A DNA stretch of 64,000 nt from Entomortierella parvispora (Eukaryota; Mortierellomycota; Mortierellomycetes; Mortierellales; Mortierellaceae), in contig OY752142.1 in the NCBI GenBank assembly GCA_963573315.1, positions 3,038,001 to 3,102,000 of the forward strand, read 5' to 3'. Below, piece after piece: positions 24,057 through 35,436 of this stretch. The first letter of the stretch is position 1; each line of letters starts with the position of its first letter. The notes beneath the pieces were generated by a model, which was not told where the DNA came from, did no database searches, and saw only the letters and a list, made by a program, of their open reading frames with translations. Position numbers and translations under genes: made by a program.

Positions 24057-24670
24057 CTGGGATGGTTTGAATCCAGATTGAAAAAAAAAGAGAGAGAGGG
24101 GGAAAACTAGGGGCGCAAGCACGCGAAGAAAAAAGGGGCAAAGACAAGAACGCAACGAAAGAACAGATGTCTGCTCACAGATGGATGAGGGACAAAAGGA
24201 GACTGAATGAACAAATGGATGGATTTGAAAAGATGAAGTCGAAATGTAATAAAAATACAGTTGTTCTGACGCCCAGAAAAGGATCCTTCGGTTATCGCGC
24301 GCGCTCTCGCTCTCCGATCCTTCCTTTCTTCCTTCCTTCCTTCCTTCTTTCTTTTTTTTTTTTTTTGTGCTCTCCATGCTTTTCCATGTCCGCTTTCGCC
24401 ATTCTTCATCCCTCATATCCCCCTATCCCTCACCACGCGTTCACATTTTTTTATGTTTATTGGTCTTTTTGAATTTTTTGGTTTGTGTTCAAATGAAATA
24501 TGTGAGGCGATCGGATCGCCATTGGCGACGATACATGATGAATGAGATCAAATAAGGGCAGAGTGCTGATGATGAGGTGGATGATGTTGTTCTTGCAGTA
24601 GTTGTATGTTGCTTCTGAGTAAGTGAGTGGGGTGTAAAGATGAAAAACAGAGACACAATAAAGCTCAGTT
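24057..24670. other. Promoter region with CTTC microsatellite
   Basis: This stretch lies upstream of the mannosidase exon and downstream of the PRPP synthetase stop. It has a CTTC-type tract ending in about 15 T near 24320-24366. It should contain the mannosidase promoter and its missing first exon, which I could not place: several ATGs on the minus strand lead into lysine/glutamate artefacts. Confidence 0.4.
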
Positions 24671-26334
24671 TTAAACGGCGTGGTTGAACAAGAAACTGAC
24701 AGACTCTCCGTTGTGCGTACGGCGGATGGCCTCAGCGAGTGTGCCAGAGATATCGATCGTGTCCAACTTGGGGCAGATCTTCTTCTTGTCCTCGTGGGGG
24801 ACGGTGTTGGTGACAACGACCTTGGTCAACATACTGTCGTTGATGACCTGGACGGCCTTTCCACAGAGAATTCCGTGTGTGACAATGGCATAGACCTTGA
24901 CGGCTCCGTTCTCAGCCAACGTCTTGGCGGCGAGTCCGAGGGTACCGCAGGTATCGGCCATGTCGTCGACCAAGATGGCAATCTTTCCCTTGACCTCTCC
25001 GACCAACACCATTCTGGAGACCTCGTTGGCCTTTTTGCGCTCCTTGTGAATCAAAGCGAAATCCAAGTCCAAGCGGTCAGCAATCGAGGTAGCTCTAGAT
25101 AAAAAAAGAGAAAAGGTCATCTCAGGGTCAGACTCATGTTGAAGGAGGAACGTGGCCTCTCGGGAGATCCACCATTGGACGCTTCATCCTGTGATTTCCA
25201 TGGATCGACTTTTTTTTTTTTTTTGTCTTCAAAGTCGAACGACGCGAAAACACTGCCCCTTGTTGATGCACAAAACATTTTCTATCATTAGCCATTACCT
25301 CTTGGCTCCACCGGCATCGGGTGAAACAATGACACCGTTCTTGTAGTCGGGGATGTTCTCGACAATGTACTTCAGAGTGCTGGGCTCGGCGTAGAGGTTG
25401 TCGACGGGAACGTTGAAGAATCCCTGGATCTGGGAGGCATGGAGATCCATGGTGATGACGTGGTTGGCACCGGCAACAGTCAACATGTTGGCAATCAACT
25501 TTGCGGTGATAGGGGCACGCGATTTGTCCTTCTTGTCCTGGCGGGCATAGGGGAAGCAAGGGATAATGGCTGTAATGCGACGAGCCGAGGCAGTCTTGCA
25601 GGCGTTGATCATGATCAACAGCTCCATGAGGTTGTCGTTGATCTCACCGCATCCCGACTGAATAATGTACACGTCCTCGTCACGAACAGACTCTCCGATG
25701 GTAACGGAGGTCTCCTGGTTCGAGTACTTGAGGACGACCACCTTGGACAGCTCAGTTCCGAGGCGACTATTGAAAATCAACAGTGTCCATGGTGAGTCAA
25801 AAGTGATACACATTAGCCCACCCCCTCTTTCCGTTCTCCCGATTAGTCCACGCCGAAGCCGGATGTCTGTTCTGTCGTGTGTGTATTCTTGAGCAACGAC
25901 CCTTGCGTACGAGCGGCGCGGAGGGGCGGGAATGAATATCTATCGCCTTGGACGAGTTGTTGTGCTGCCGCCAACCTGCCAAACTCTTTTTGGTGAACTG
26001 AGGAGGCAGAATGGAGGTGATCGGTCTTTTGGCGCCTTTCGGACCTATTCTCTTTCCAGAGTCAAGGCTCCCTAGAGAGGGATTCTGGCGTTTCCGAGTC
26101 GAGTCGACTGTGCATTTGAGCAGCATCCGAGTTCTTTTTTTTTTTTTGTTTGTTTGTCTCCAGGTCAGATTTCCATGTTTCGGAAAGACCCGATCTGTCC
26201 CAGCACGCGAATCAAGGCGAGGGAATGAGGAGCGAGAGAAGGGGGAAGAGAAAACAACTCCCTTACCGAGCGACGAGCTTAGCCAGCTCGACATGCGAGT
26301 TTCCGGCAAAGATCTTGATGCTGTTGGTGGCCAT
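24671..26334 (-). CDS. PRS: Ribose-phosphate pyrophosphokinase (PRPP synthetase)
   Basis: Three exons (26334-26267, 25766-25299, 25094-24671) encode 319 residues, the usual length of the family. It makes phosphoribosyl pyrophosphate from ribose 5-phosphate and ATP for purine, pyrimidine, His and Trp synthesis in the cytosol. Visible signatures are IKIFAGNSH at the N-terminus, [40 protein letters not shown], the metal-binding [28 protein letters not shown], and the PRPP loop [13 protein letters not shown]. There is no insertion of the type seen in some yeast Prs subunits, so this looks like a conventional catalytic subunit. Intron 1 is 500 nt, far longer than intron 2 (204 nt), and may carry regulatory sequence. 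The start has good support because the N-terminus aligns with the family. Confidence 0.95.
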
Positions 26335-26720
26335 TGCGACTATAAGTTAGAGGAGGGGAGGGAGTGGAGGGTTGGTTGTGACGAACGGAACGAACAAACA
26401 GAAGAAAAAAAATTTAGAAACTTTTCGTTCTGACCTTTGCCCACGGCGAGCGGAGAATCGCAGAGTGGGAAAGAGACTTTTGTGGCTTGGCTATCACATG
26501 ACACCCCCGCCTCCAGGAGTCCGGGCAACTGAGTTGCGTGGGTGGTGGGGTGGAAAAGGGAGGTGGGGACAACAAAAACAATAATGATGTATATACATGT
26601 ATCATGGTATCATGGTATCATGGTAATATGGTAATGGGCAAGACCAGCACCCTGCCGTCTTGTTGGACATACAAGAGGTGCGTATGTTTTATAAAAGTTC
26701 AACGTTGTGCAAAAGAGCTT
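26335..26720. other. Spacer with ATCATGGT tandem repeat
   Basis: This 386-bp interval holds the PRPP synthetase promoter and the 3' end of the Stc1-domain gene. ATCATGGT-like units repeat around 26600-26635 after a TATATACATGTAT palindrome-like segment. No gene is seen. Confidence 0.5.
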
Positions 26721-27310
26721 CTACAAAACCTCCGTGATGTCCCCCTCGTAAAAGTCAGGGTCGTCCTCGAGATCAAAGTCCGCCTCCGAGTCGTCATCTT
26801 CAATGTACTGGCGGCAATCCATGCAAGTGGCCTTTTCTTGTTTGCGCTTTTGGGTCTATCACCACAATCAAGCAATAGTCGATGATGAGCAAAACAAACT
26901 AACGTATCACTCTTGTCCCCATCTATTGAAACAAGGGCGTTGTTGTGCCCCTACCTTTGAGAACTTTTCCATAGGCAACGTCTTTGCACAGCGCATGCAC
27001 CTCAGTGTTGTTGGTTGGGCAGGGATACCTGAAGGAAACAACAGACAGATATTTGGTGGCGTTTTAGTCTGGATTCTGCAAGGCGGATAATTCTCCAACA
27101 AGCGAAGGATTCCTTACAACTCTTGCACATAATCTGGTGATTCTTGACTCTGCTGCTGGCTTTCTTGATCTGGGTCTCGCTGAAGGCTCGAGTGGGCTTA
27201 TTCTTCTCGCAGCCGTAGCAGTAGATGAGAGACATGCCGTCGACACGAAGGCCGCCTGAAAGCTGTCTGTTGCTAGCGCGTCCACTATTTGAGTTGGCGT
27301 AGTTGGACAT
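26721..27310 (-). CDS. Stc1-domain zinc-finger protein
   Basis: Three exons (27310-27118, 27028-26955, 26855-26721) give a compact 133-residue protein. It has four CxxC pairs at residues 31/34, 62/65, 75/78 and 100/103. Spacing and context (CYGCEKNKPTRAFSETQI, CKSC, LRCMRCAKTLPMEKFSK, CMDC) match the Stc1 domain. In fission yeast Stc1 bridges the RNAi effector RITS (via Ago1) to the CLRC H3K9 methyltransferase complex. Members of the domain family elsewhere are mostly uncharacterised, so the silencing role here is inferred. The C-terminus is acidic (DDDSEADFDLEDDPDFYEGD). The second junction, T|GT restoring the second Cys of CKSC, strongly supports the splice model. It diverges from the DUF1295 gene across 584 bp. 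Confidence 0.75.
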
Positions 27311-27894
27311 GGTAGAGCTAATGATGATGGAACGGAGCAAGGGGGTGTCGATGTTGTTGAATTTTCAGGAAGTAATTGAGGGATGGTTGAGCACGATAAA
27401 CAAGAAGAATGTGAAAGGGGGGTTGTGAAGATGAGAAGGAGAAGTAATGAAAGAAAAAAGCGAAAACCATAATGTTTTTTTCTTCTCGGTCAGTCAGTCG
27501 GTCGACATTTTGGAGACCACAAAAGGGGTGGCCCCTGCCTCGCAAAGTGTATCAGGCTACATGGATCTGATCAAGAGATCCACCATCTCTCGGATGGATG
27601 GATATGTTGGTCTAGACAGGCCATGGCCCTGCTCCCATGGAAGCTGTCCATGCCACGGACCGCACGCTACATATGCGCCTACAATTTCGCCCTGGGAACA
27701 ATTCGAGGCCGACCACTCAGACGCAGGACGGTGTGGCAAGACATCCTACTGGTCCACGGCCGTTTCGCGGTCGTCTGCTTTCTTCGAGTTTGTTCTTCTT
27801 TTCCTCTTTTTTTTTTCAATTGCTCCCATCTATCCATCTACCCATCTCCAGCCCATCTCTCCCTCCTCACCCTCCTCCTCCTCCTCTCTCCATC
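27311..27894. promoter_or_regulatory. Divergent promoter region between Stc1-domain and DUF1295 genes
   Basis: These 584 bp separate two divergent starts. The segment next to the plus-strand ATG is strongly C/T-rich (about 27790-27890), as in many fungal leaders. No further coding region is convincing. Confidence 0.4.
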
Positions 27895-29134
27895 ATGGCT
27901 GCTAATCTGGCCGAGCTCTTCTCCTGGTCGGACTTTGCAAAGGTTGTCCAGGTCACCTACAACTCTCTGACTTGGCCCAACTTTGCCGAGGACTCCACTG
28001 TCCTCTACGACATTGTCCTCGCCCATTCCCGCACTGATCCTCTTAGCTTTGCCATCCGAACCTCGCTCGTCTTCAGTGGTCTCTGCTGGTTCCTTTCAAT
28101 GGCCACTGGCACCCACTCTTGGGTAATGACAGCCAAAGGATGGGAAGCTGTTATTTGTGTGCAATATGAACGCCACTAACCTCTGTCTTTCTTTTGGCTC
28201 GGAGTTAATAGGTTGATCGCCTTTGGTCTTTGCTACCCGTTCTCTACACGATCCACTTCTCCGTCCGGGACAAGCTGTATTGGCCTCCTGGGGAAGATTA
28301 CGTTCACTTTCCTCGCGTCTATTTGGCCACCGGCTTGATCTTCCTCTGGGGCGTTCGATTGACTTACAACTTTTACCGCAAGGGAGGATATGGACTTGAT
28401 GCTGAGGACTACCGATGGCCCTACCTCGGTACCAAGATTCATTGGATCTTTTGGATGCCCTTCAACGTTGTCTTCATTTGCCTGTTCCAAAACCTCTTGC
28501 TTGTCGCGTTGACGGCTCCTGTGTACGCGGCATGGAGAACCGTCTATGCTGATGTTGTTCAACCTTTGAACTGGATCGATGCCGTGGCCACTTTGATGTT
28601 CTTGGCTGGATTCGCCTTGGAGACTGTGGCAGATCAGCAGCAGTGGACGTTCCAGGAAGCCAAGAAGAAGGCTGTTGCAGAAAAAAAGACCCTGGAGGGA
28701 GACTTCAAGCGTGGATTCCTGAGCAAGGGTCTTTTCAGCTACTCTCGCCACCCCAACTTTTTCGGCGAGATGACCGTTTGGTGGTATGTTTCATTTTTGT
28801 CCGCCTTCAAAAGCAATGTAGAATTACAGAAAGAGAGAGAGAGAGATGACCAATGCTGACATGTATTTTTTTCCCATCTCTACTCATCTTCCTTCATAGG
28901 GCCGTCTACCTTTTCTCGGTCGCCGCCACATACCCAACTTACAACAATTTGATCAACCCTACGATTGTTGGACCCATCTGCTTGACGATTCTGTTCCAGA
29001 TCTCGACGGCTTTGACCGAGCACCTGACGTCCACAAAGTACCCAGCCTATAAGCTCTACCAAGCTACGACCTCGCGTCTTCTCCCCTTGGGAGGTGCCGC
29101 TTCCTTGGACTCTCTCGAGAACAAGTCCAAGTAG
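27895..29134 (+). CDS. DUF1295 / steroid 5-alpha-reductase-like multi-pass membrane protein
   Basis: Three exons (27895-28122, 28212-28783, 28900-29134) encode 344 residues with about six to seven hydrophobic helices. The signature of the DUF1295/steroid reductase C-terminal family is clear: VDRLWSLLPVLYTIHF, RVYLATGLIFLWGVRLTYNF, LETVADQQQWTFQ, GLFSYSRHPNFFGEM, and a C-terminal YPAYKLYQATTSRLLP. The SRHPNFFGE block is where NADPH-dependent reductases and isoprenylcysteine methyltransferases of this superfamily bind cofactor. It is probably an ER-membrane oxidoreductase of unknown substrate. The charged EAKKKAVAEKKTLEGD loop is cytosolic in related proteins. The start is the first ATG after a pyrimidine-rich leader and gives a plausible N-terminus. 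Confidence 0.85.
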
Positions 29135-29514
29135 AACGTCTCACCTTCCCTCTCACGTATATCCACGCAACCGATTCACGATTCATACTATTACATTTAA
29201 TATAACGTATTTCAATTTCAGTGGTGGGTTCTGGTTTTCTGAAAGACTGTATTATCGCATCTTTGACTATCGACTACGTACGGAAATATAGAAGGCCCAT
29301 CTTATATTAGGTTGGAGAGAAAAGGTAGAAGAACTGTGAAGTGAGAAATATGAAAGGGTTGGTCATTATAGTGGAGTGGGGGGGGGAGGAAAACAAGAAC
29401 CAGAGTTTCTGCCATGGTGGGGGTTGGGGTATCGAACAAACAAACAAAAGAAGACACACAAAATAAAGTAAAAAAAGAAAGCAGAGAGAGGGGGACGGGC
29501 CAGGTTCACGTTGT
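29135..29514. other. Convergent 3' spacer
   Basis: These 380 bp hold the 3' ends of two convergent genes. There is an A/T-rich stretch around 29185-29300 and a short G run at about 29381-29388. No gene is seen. Confidence 0.5.
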
Positions 29515-32339
29515 TCACAGCTCCATTGGATCAGAGACCTGTTCCCAAAAGCTAATGAGGCTCCTGACGGGCGGCTTTGATTCCTTGTCGCCGACGGGAC
29601 GCGTCGGGCTCACCCTCGCGTTGTCGAACGAAGCCCTTGCCTGATAGTAAGCACCATAGCCACCAACCTTGCCGGTGAGTCCGGGGGTGAGCACTCCGCT
29701 CAGGCCAGCAGAATGGACACTGCCGGTGGGCGATTGAAGACTCTCGGCTCTGGCCTGGATGGTCTCTGAGGTACCAACGCGCAACGTGGCCTTTCTAGCC
29801 TCCTTGTCGGCCAAGAACTTTTGTCGGAGAAGCGAAGATGAAGAGTTGAGGGTCGAGGCCGAGTTTTGTTGACGGACCATGATGATGGTGTCGGCAGTGG
29901 ATCGAATCGAAGACGAAGAGGACGAGATTGAGTTTGCAACGCCTCCATGCTCACCATTGTTGCTACTACAGCTGTTGCCTGTGGGCAGATGCATGACACC
30001 CGAGGAGGTGGAAGGGGAGGGGGAACTGGGTGAAACGGCCAAGGTGCCGGCACTGCTCAAATCAGAGGCGGCCGAGGATCGGTGAGGCAACTGATGTTGA
30101 TGTGTGGGAAGCTGGTGGAGTTTTGTCGTTTGGATCGGTGACAAGTAGGACGACGTCCGGTCACCAGCAGCCTTGGGGCGGTCGGCATGGAAATCCGTGA
30201 CGGTCGTCTCGAGGTAGATAGCTGTGGAGATGAAGGTGGGCGAAAGAGGCGTCAAGGGACAAAGAATCGGGGCCTTGTCCGAAACTGGTTCCATCACAGT
30301 CTCGAGTTCCTTGATTTGTCCTTTCTCCTGCTCTCGCTCCTGGTGTTCTTGATAGCCTTGATATTGTTGTTGTTGTTGTTGTTGTTGTTGCTCTTCATGG
30401 TGAATTGGCTGTTGCTGTTGTTGTTGTTGTTGTTCTGGTTGTTGACGACGTTGGTCGCAAGAGGGGCGATTGGCAATCTCCAGATCTTGGATCGTCTTTG
30501 GAGACGGCAAAAAGGTTGGAAGACCATCCTTGTCGACAGGCGTGGATGCTCCTGTGGTCAAAGGGGTATCTATGGTTCCTTCTTCGTGGCTCCTTCGATA
30601 TTCAGATCCATCCATACTCGACGGGGTCTCGGGTGTTGGAGGCAGGTTCAAGAGCTGAGCAGAAGATCGTCGTTTGTTGATCACCGTCTTGGCAATGGTG
30701 CTGAGACGACGCAACATGTTGCGTGGGTGTTGGTTGGCCTCTGTAGAGGATTGAGCGTCCGACATGTGGCAAAAAGAGATGATTAAAGAGGAAACAGAGG
30801 GGAAAGAAGAGATCAAAAGGTGGTTTGTTGGAAGTGTAGGAAAGACGGGGGGAGGGCAGAGTGAAAGTCTTTTTGTTAGCTCAATGAAAACAGCAAACAT
30901 CCGGAGAGGGGAGGGGGGAGGGAAGTAGCAGGATTATATCGGGTCCGAACAAGGGAGAGGAAGAGGAATCCATACCAGTGACCATCTTGATCTTGTAGAT
31001 CAGTCCATTCAAATGTGCGCGGTAGTCCCTGCAAATATTGCCCTGTGGGTCGATTCGCTGCATCCAGTCATCGTACACGCTCAAGTGCTCAAAGGGTTGA
31101 CGCAACGCAGAGTACCATTCAGCAAACGTGTGTTCCGAGTTCTATAGACCATGTGCACAGCAGACAAGTAAAGAGGGTTTCAACTGAGTTCAAGGTAGCC
31201 ATTGGTAGGTGTGACGATGGTTGAAGCCATGAGTGGTTCTTTGTCCAAAGGTGTTTTTTAGCAAGGTTCGTAGGACTCGTCCAGGTTGCCTTTGCATTTT
31301 GAAGCCTGTTTGCAGAGACGCGTCCGAAGGGGAAAGGGAAAGGGAGGGACATCACGCGCGGAGATAGTGTCATTGTCGTCGTCCATTTGCATTCCTTCGA
31401 TCTGTGTGCACGCTCGAGCAGTAAAAGCATGCACTCGCGTTTTGGCGCGTGAAATGTTGCCTTTTGCACACATTCAATCCTTTGCTTGCTTGGCACCCTT
31501 TTTTTTTTCTTTCTTTGTTTTTTACCTGATCCCGGCGAATCAACTTCTTCAAGGCATTGGTTAGGTCTCGCCCATGGTCGACCAGTGTGGGCTCAAGGGT
31601 CACCAGCTACAAATGCAAAGGGTGTCAGTTTCTAGCACAACTCTCCGGGTATAGAGAAAACGGTTTTTCTCCTTCGCCTCGGTGAGCCCTTTTCATCTTA
31701 CCATGCAGTTAATCAAGCTGGCAGTCTCACGGAGGTCTTCATTTACAGCCACAATATCCTAATAGGAGTGAGAGAGGTTAGAAAAGGGTGCAAGAAAAGT
31801 AGTAGACATATGATCACGGAGCGCGATGTGAAAAAAATATCATGTCGAAAAAGAATGACTGAGAAGAGAATCAAGGAGGTGCATTAGGTGCAGGTGCAGG
31901 TGCAGGTAGGCAAGGCGAGTAACTCAATCAAGCGACCCAGTATGGCGGACAGATAAACAGACAGACAGCCATGCAAGTTCCAACAGTCATTGCAAAACCA
32001 CCTCAGGACCAGACAAGGACAATTGGATCCTTGTTGGGTACGATCTCTCATGTCTTTTGCCTTTGTCTAGGAATAAATTGATTTCAAGGAGACAGAGAAA
32101 TCAAGATATTGATGTACGGCTTTGCTGGAATGATCGACAGTCAAGGCAAAGAAAGGGCAACAAACATGGGGCAAAGATGTTGCAGCGCACGCGCATGCGC
32201 AAAGAAAGAGAGAGGGAAAGAGAGAGAGAGAGACTCAAAGGGGAAACACAAGAAGGTCCTGATCCCTTTTCTGCGTCTCCCTTTCTCTTTCCGCGTGGTT
32301 CCCCTCCCCTGTTGCGTTGTTCGGGTGCCTCCTGCAGTT

Positions 32340-32370
<31 letters not shown>

Positions 32371-34218
32371 TTCTTTTGGCGTCTAAAAAAAAGTTCACTT
32401 ACATCGTGGAATTTGGCATGGACCCTCGTCAGATCGGACCATCGATCAACCAAAGTACGAATCGTGGCGCTCTCCTTGCGACCAGCGCTCACGGTGTTCT
32501 CCATGGTCTTTTTCAGGGCATGTGCAACACGCTATTCATGTACCAGGACAAAAAATGGTGTGTCAGTAGGTGTTGTGGCCAGGTTGTGCACAATTGCTGT
32601 GGTGTAACAAACAGAGGAGGTTGCCTCGACAATAGAAAGCAGTGCTCGGAAAACAAGAAATGTGGAGAAGGAGGAGGAGGAGGAAGCCAGGGAGATACGA
32701 TACGAGTTTCGTTGATCGTACCTGAATTGTAGCCAGGCACTGAGCTTCAGTAATGACCAGCTCTGTAATCGCCAAGGACACAAACGATTGTTGCTGATGT
32801 GATGAAGTGCTGCTTCTGTTGGTGATAGGCGAGGGGGCACTTGAGGCGGGAGACGAGACTGCAGGGGAAAAAGAGCCCGTGGAACTGGGCGAAGTTGAGG
32901 TCATCATCGTACTATTGCTGTACTTGCTATGAAAAGGAGAAGGACCAGAGACAAATGCTGGGGAGAGGGTATTGATGGAGACCGAAGATGGGTTCTGGGG
33001 GAGACGGGGCAGCGACTTTGTGTTCAAGGGAGGGGGGGTTGAGACAGTGGTGGTGATGGAGGTGGTGGTGTTTTGAATTTTCTTTGCTCCGGGAGGCAAA
33101 AGACCAAGGGTCGCCACAGGCGGCAATAGCAATGGGCGTAGCTGATATTGAGGGAGGGCTGTGGGTGGATTGGCTTTAGCGCAGATCGTTGATGAGGAGG
33201 GAGATGACGATGAGGATCGAGTGGGTGGAGTAAGAGGCAAGTCTGAACTGGAGGAAGAAGAAACCGAATGAGTGCTATTGTTGATGTTGTTGTGCCTGTT
33301 GGCGCTCTTGCTGTTCTTGTTCTGATGCTGTTGTTGCTGCTGCTGTGAAGATTGCGGTTGAGGATGTGATCGATGACGAGAGGTCAGGGACGAGGCAGAA
33401 GACAAGGCCTTTGTCGTGTTGGTAGCAGGTGTTGTGATTGGAGTGTTCACGGACGCCGCAAGAGGAAGCGAAGATGAGGAAGCAGAGAAGGGATGTGAAG
33501 GCGATAAAAATGGCGAAGAGGATGAAGAAGAAGTCGGGGGAGAGATGTTGGGAGAGGAGGAAGAGGAAGAAAGAAGTGAAGGCGGAAGTGGAACGCCAGT
33601 AGCAGGCATAGAGCCGAAAGCGTGCTGGACCTTTTCCCCAGACGAGAACTGAGAAAACTGGGACAATTGACTGGACGCCAAGCTGAACGAGGAGCTGTTG
33701 GCGTTAGATCCCAAGCTGTAAAGGCTGTGACCACAAGTATTGTGACGACTGAGACTCAGGTTCGATTGCGACAGGTTGCTGTTGCAGTACAGGGACCCCA
33801 CAATGACGGGTTTGTGGGGGAGAAGGGCCGGATGTGTCACCGCAGGTGGCGGTGAAGGTGATCGTATGGGTAGTGTGGATGTTTGGGATGCCAAAATGGA
33901 CGCAGGCGGGAATGCTGGAGGTGGAGGAAGGGTAGTATGCACAAAGTGATTGAGATCAACATTGCTATTGTTGCACGATTTCGAGAGGTTGTAGAAGGAA
34001 TGGTTGCTACCACCACCAACACCACCACCACCACCACCACCGCTTCCGCTGATACTGCCAATACTACCGATACTTCCAACACTGTACACACTGCTGGCAC
34101 TGCTGTGAACACTCCCAACGCTCAGCTTTCGTGCTCCTGGGACCATGGTGGATGGGTGCAAGTTTGTCGAGGTTGATGATGGGAGAGCTGCAAACAGGAA
34201 TGGAAATGGCTGGGACAT
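29515..34218 (-). CDS. Large Ser/Gln-rich protein with a DH (RhoGEF)-like helical core
   Basis: I join six minus-strand exons: 34218-32722, 32531-32403, 31758-31702, 31606-31526, 31141-30976 and 30740-29515, giving 1051 residues in phase. Residues 1-480 are Ser/Gly/Pro/His-rich. Residues about 485-665 form a helical core: LAITELVITEAQCLATIQRVA, RKESATIRTLVDRWSDL, DIVAVNEDLRETASLI, FAEWYSALRQPFEHLSVYDD, and DYRAHLNGLIYKIKMVTEAN. The TE-rich first helix and the late PFEHLSVYDDW segment recall DH domains of Rho guanine-nucleotide exchange factors, but conservation is weak, so the call is tentative. Two glutamine tracts lie at about residues 747-770. A basic segment (NMLRRLSTIAKTVINKRRSS) follows the core. 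An ATG at 30765, inside the last intron, is in frame with the last exon and could give a 416-residue short form. Confidence 0.5.
31759..32402 (-). other. Unusually long intron with simple-sequence tracts
   Basis: This 644-nt intron of the DH-like gene is roughly seven times the usual intron length here. It contains GGTGCA repeats (about 31887-31910), a GA tract (about 32207-32233) and a poly-T run (about 32350-32372). No coding or structured RNA is recognised. Confidence 0.55.
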
Positions 34219-35436
34219 CTTCGGCAATAAGAGTTTCTTTTTTTTTTTTGTTTTCGGTGTAGGCCTGATGATAGATTGTCGAATGGACGAGCAACGATGG
34301 TGGTAAATGCCGAACAGGAGCGAAAGGAATATATAAATGTGCGGTGCTCAAAGCTGCTGTGCTTGGTGCTGTATGTAATAAAGTGATCCTGTCAAAGGGT
34401 CGTTCGTGAAAAAGGGTCGTTCGTGAGAAAGGGTCGTTTAAAGGGTCGTGAGGAAGGTCGTGTCTATTCGTGTCGTGTCTTGTCGTGTCGTGTCGAGGGT
34501 AGTGATTTGGGCCGGAATGAGTGGATGACGGAACAGAAAGAGGACGGAAGGAGAAAGAACAGGCAAACAGGCAGAAAATAGCCGGGTAGGAAGAGAATTT
34601 GAGAGGAACAGAAAAGAGGGCGAGAATGTGTGGAGAAGGCACAGAAAGAGTAAGAGAGCGTACGAGCGTGTTAGGTATGCAACCTTCCAGCAGCAGTGAT
34701 GTGGACCAAAACGAAGGGAAAGGAAACGAAGAAGAGAACGGAAAGGAAAAGAAAGGATCAAGGACGCCGTTTGGGCTGCTGCCAGCCTGTCGTTGCATGT
34801 CACGGCGACAGTCTCTCTTGGCCTCGACGGCTCACGTCTGTGATGAATGTATTATAAGAAGTACAAAACAAGGAGGCAGCGAGGTCACACTGAAAGGAAA
34901 CGGAGGCGCTCACCGTCTCGTTCTTTTCTCCTCAGAGCCCTCTGTGGGCTCCTCCTATCCATGATTGCGCTCAACCGTCGTCTTTGTCTATCCTCCGTTT
35001 CGTTTGCTCCCAGGCACCGTCCATATCATGTACGTTGTTTGAGGCAGGAGGGCCGTGCTCTCTCTCAGTATCAAAAACGTGCAGATTACGCGTTCTGCAC
35101 GCGCTGGTGGTTGCACCATCCACACAATGTACGCGGTGGTCGTTCAACAGCAACGCGACAGTGCAGAGAATCGTGACAAGGGCAGGGTGTCTTTGAGCCA
35201 TGCCTGCGCACACAATTGCCTAGCAGTATCTCTTCATTCCTCGGTCAAGATAGTCTGGTTCCAATCTAGTCTGACTGGCAGAAATAAAGGGTGCATGTGC
35301 ATGTCTGAGCACGGAGTGCAGAAGGACAGAGACAGGGACTGAGGATCGATCCATCTTCATTTTCCTTCCTTTGACTCTTCTTTTCCCCAAGTCTACAATT
35401 AAACCCGAAGCCAACACTTCTCTCGAGAAAGAACTC
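34219..35436. repeat. Intergenic spacer with GGGTCGTTCGTGA and GTCGT minisatellite
   Basis: This 1.2-kb gap separates divergent starts. At 34395-34440 a GGGTCGTTCGTGA(A/G)AAA unit is repeated about three times, and it passes into GTCGT/GTGTCGT repeats to about 34497. The rest is purine-rich leader sequence on the plus strand (pyrimidine-rich for the minus-strand gene). I see no supported gene. Confidence 0.55.

Noticed and set aside
24103-24416. Candidate first exon for the mannosidase with a Lys/Glu-rich start
   Set aside because: The frames from ATGs here encode only A/G-tract peptides and offer no donor in the required phase, so I left the 5' end open.
30187-30786. Plus-strand frame opposite the last exon of the DH-like gene
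   Set aside because: It is antisense to the glutamine tracts (Leu runs), and the minus strand carries the clear protein.
34064-34798. Minus-strand frame above the DH-like gene start
   Set aside because: It runs through the minisatellite and pyrimidine-rich leader and reads as Phe/Ser/Pro text without domains; it is better explained as 5' leader.
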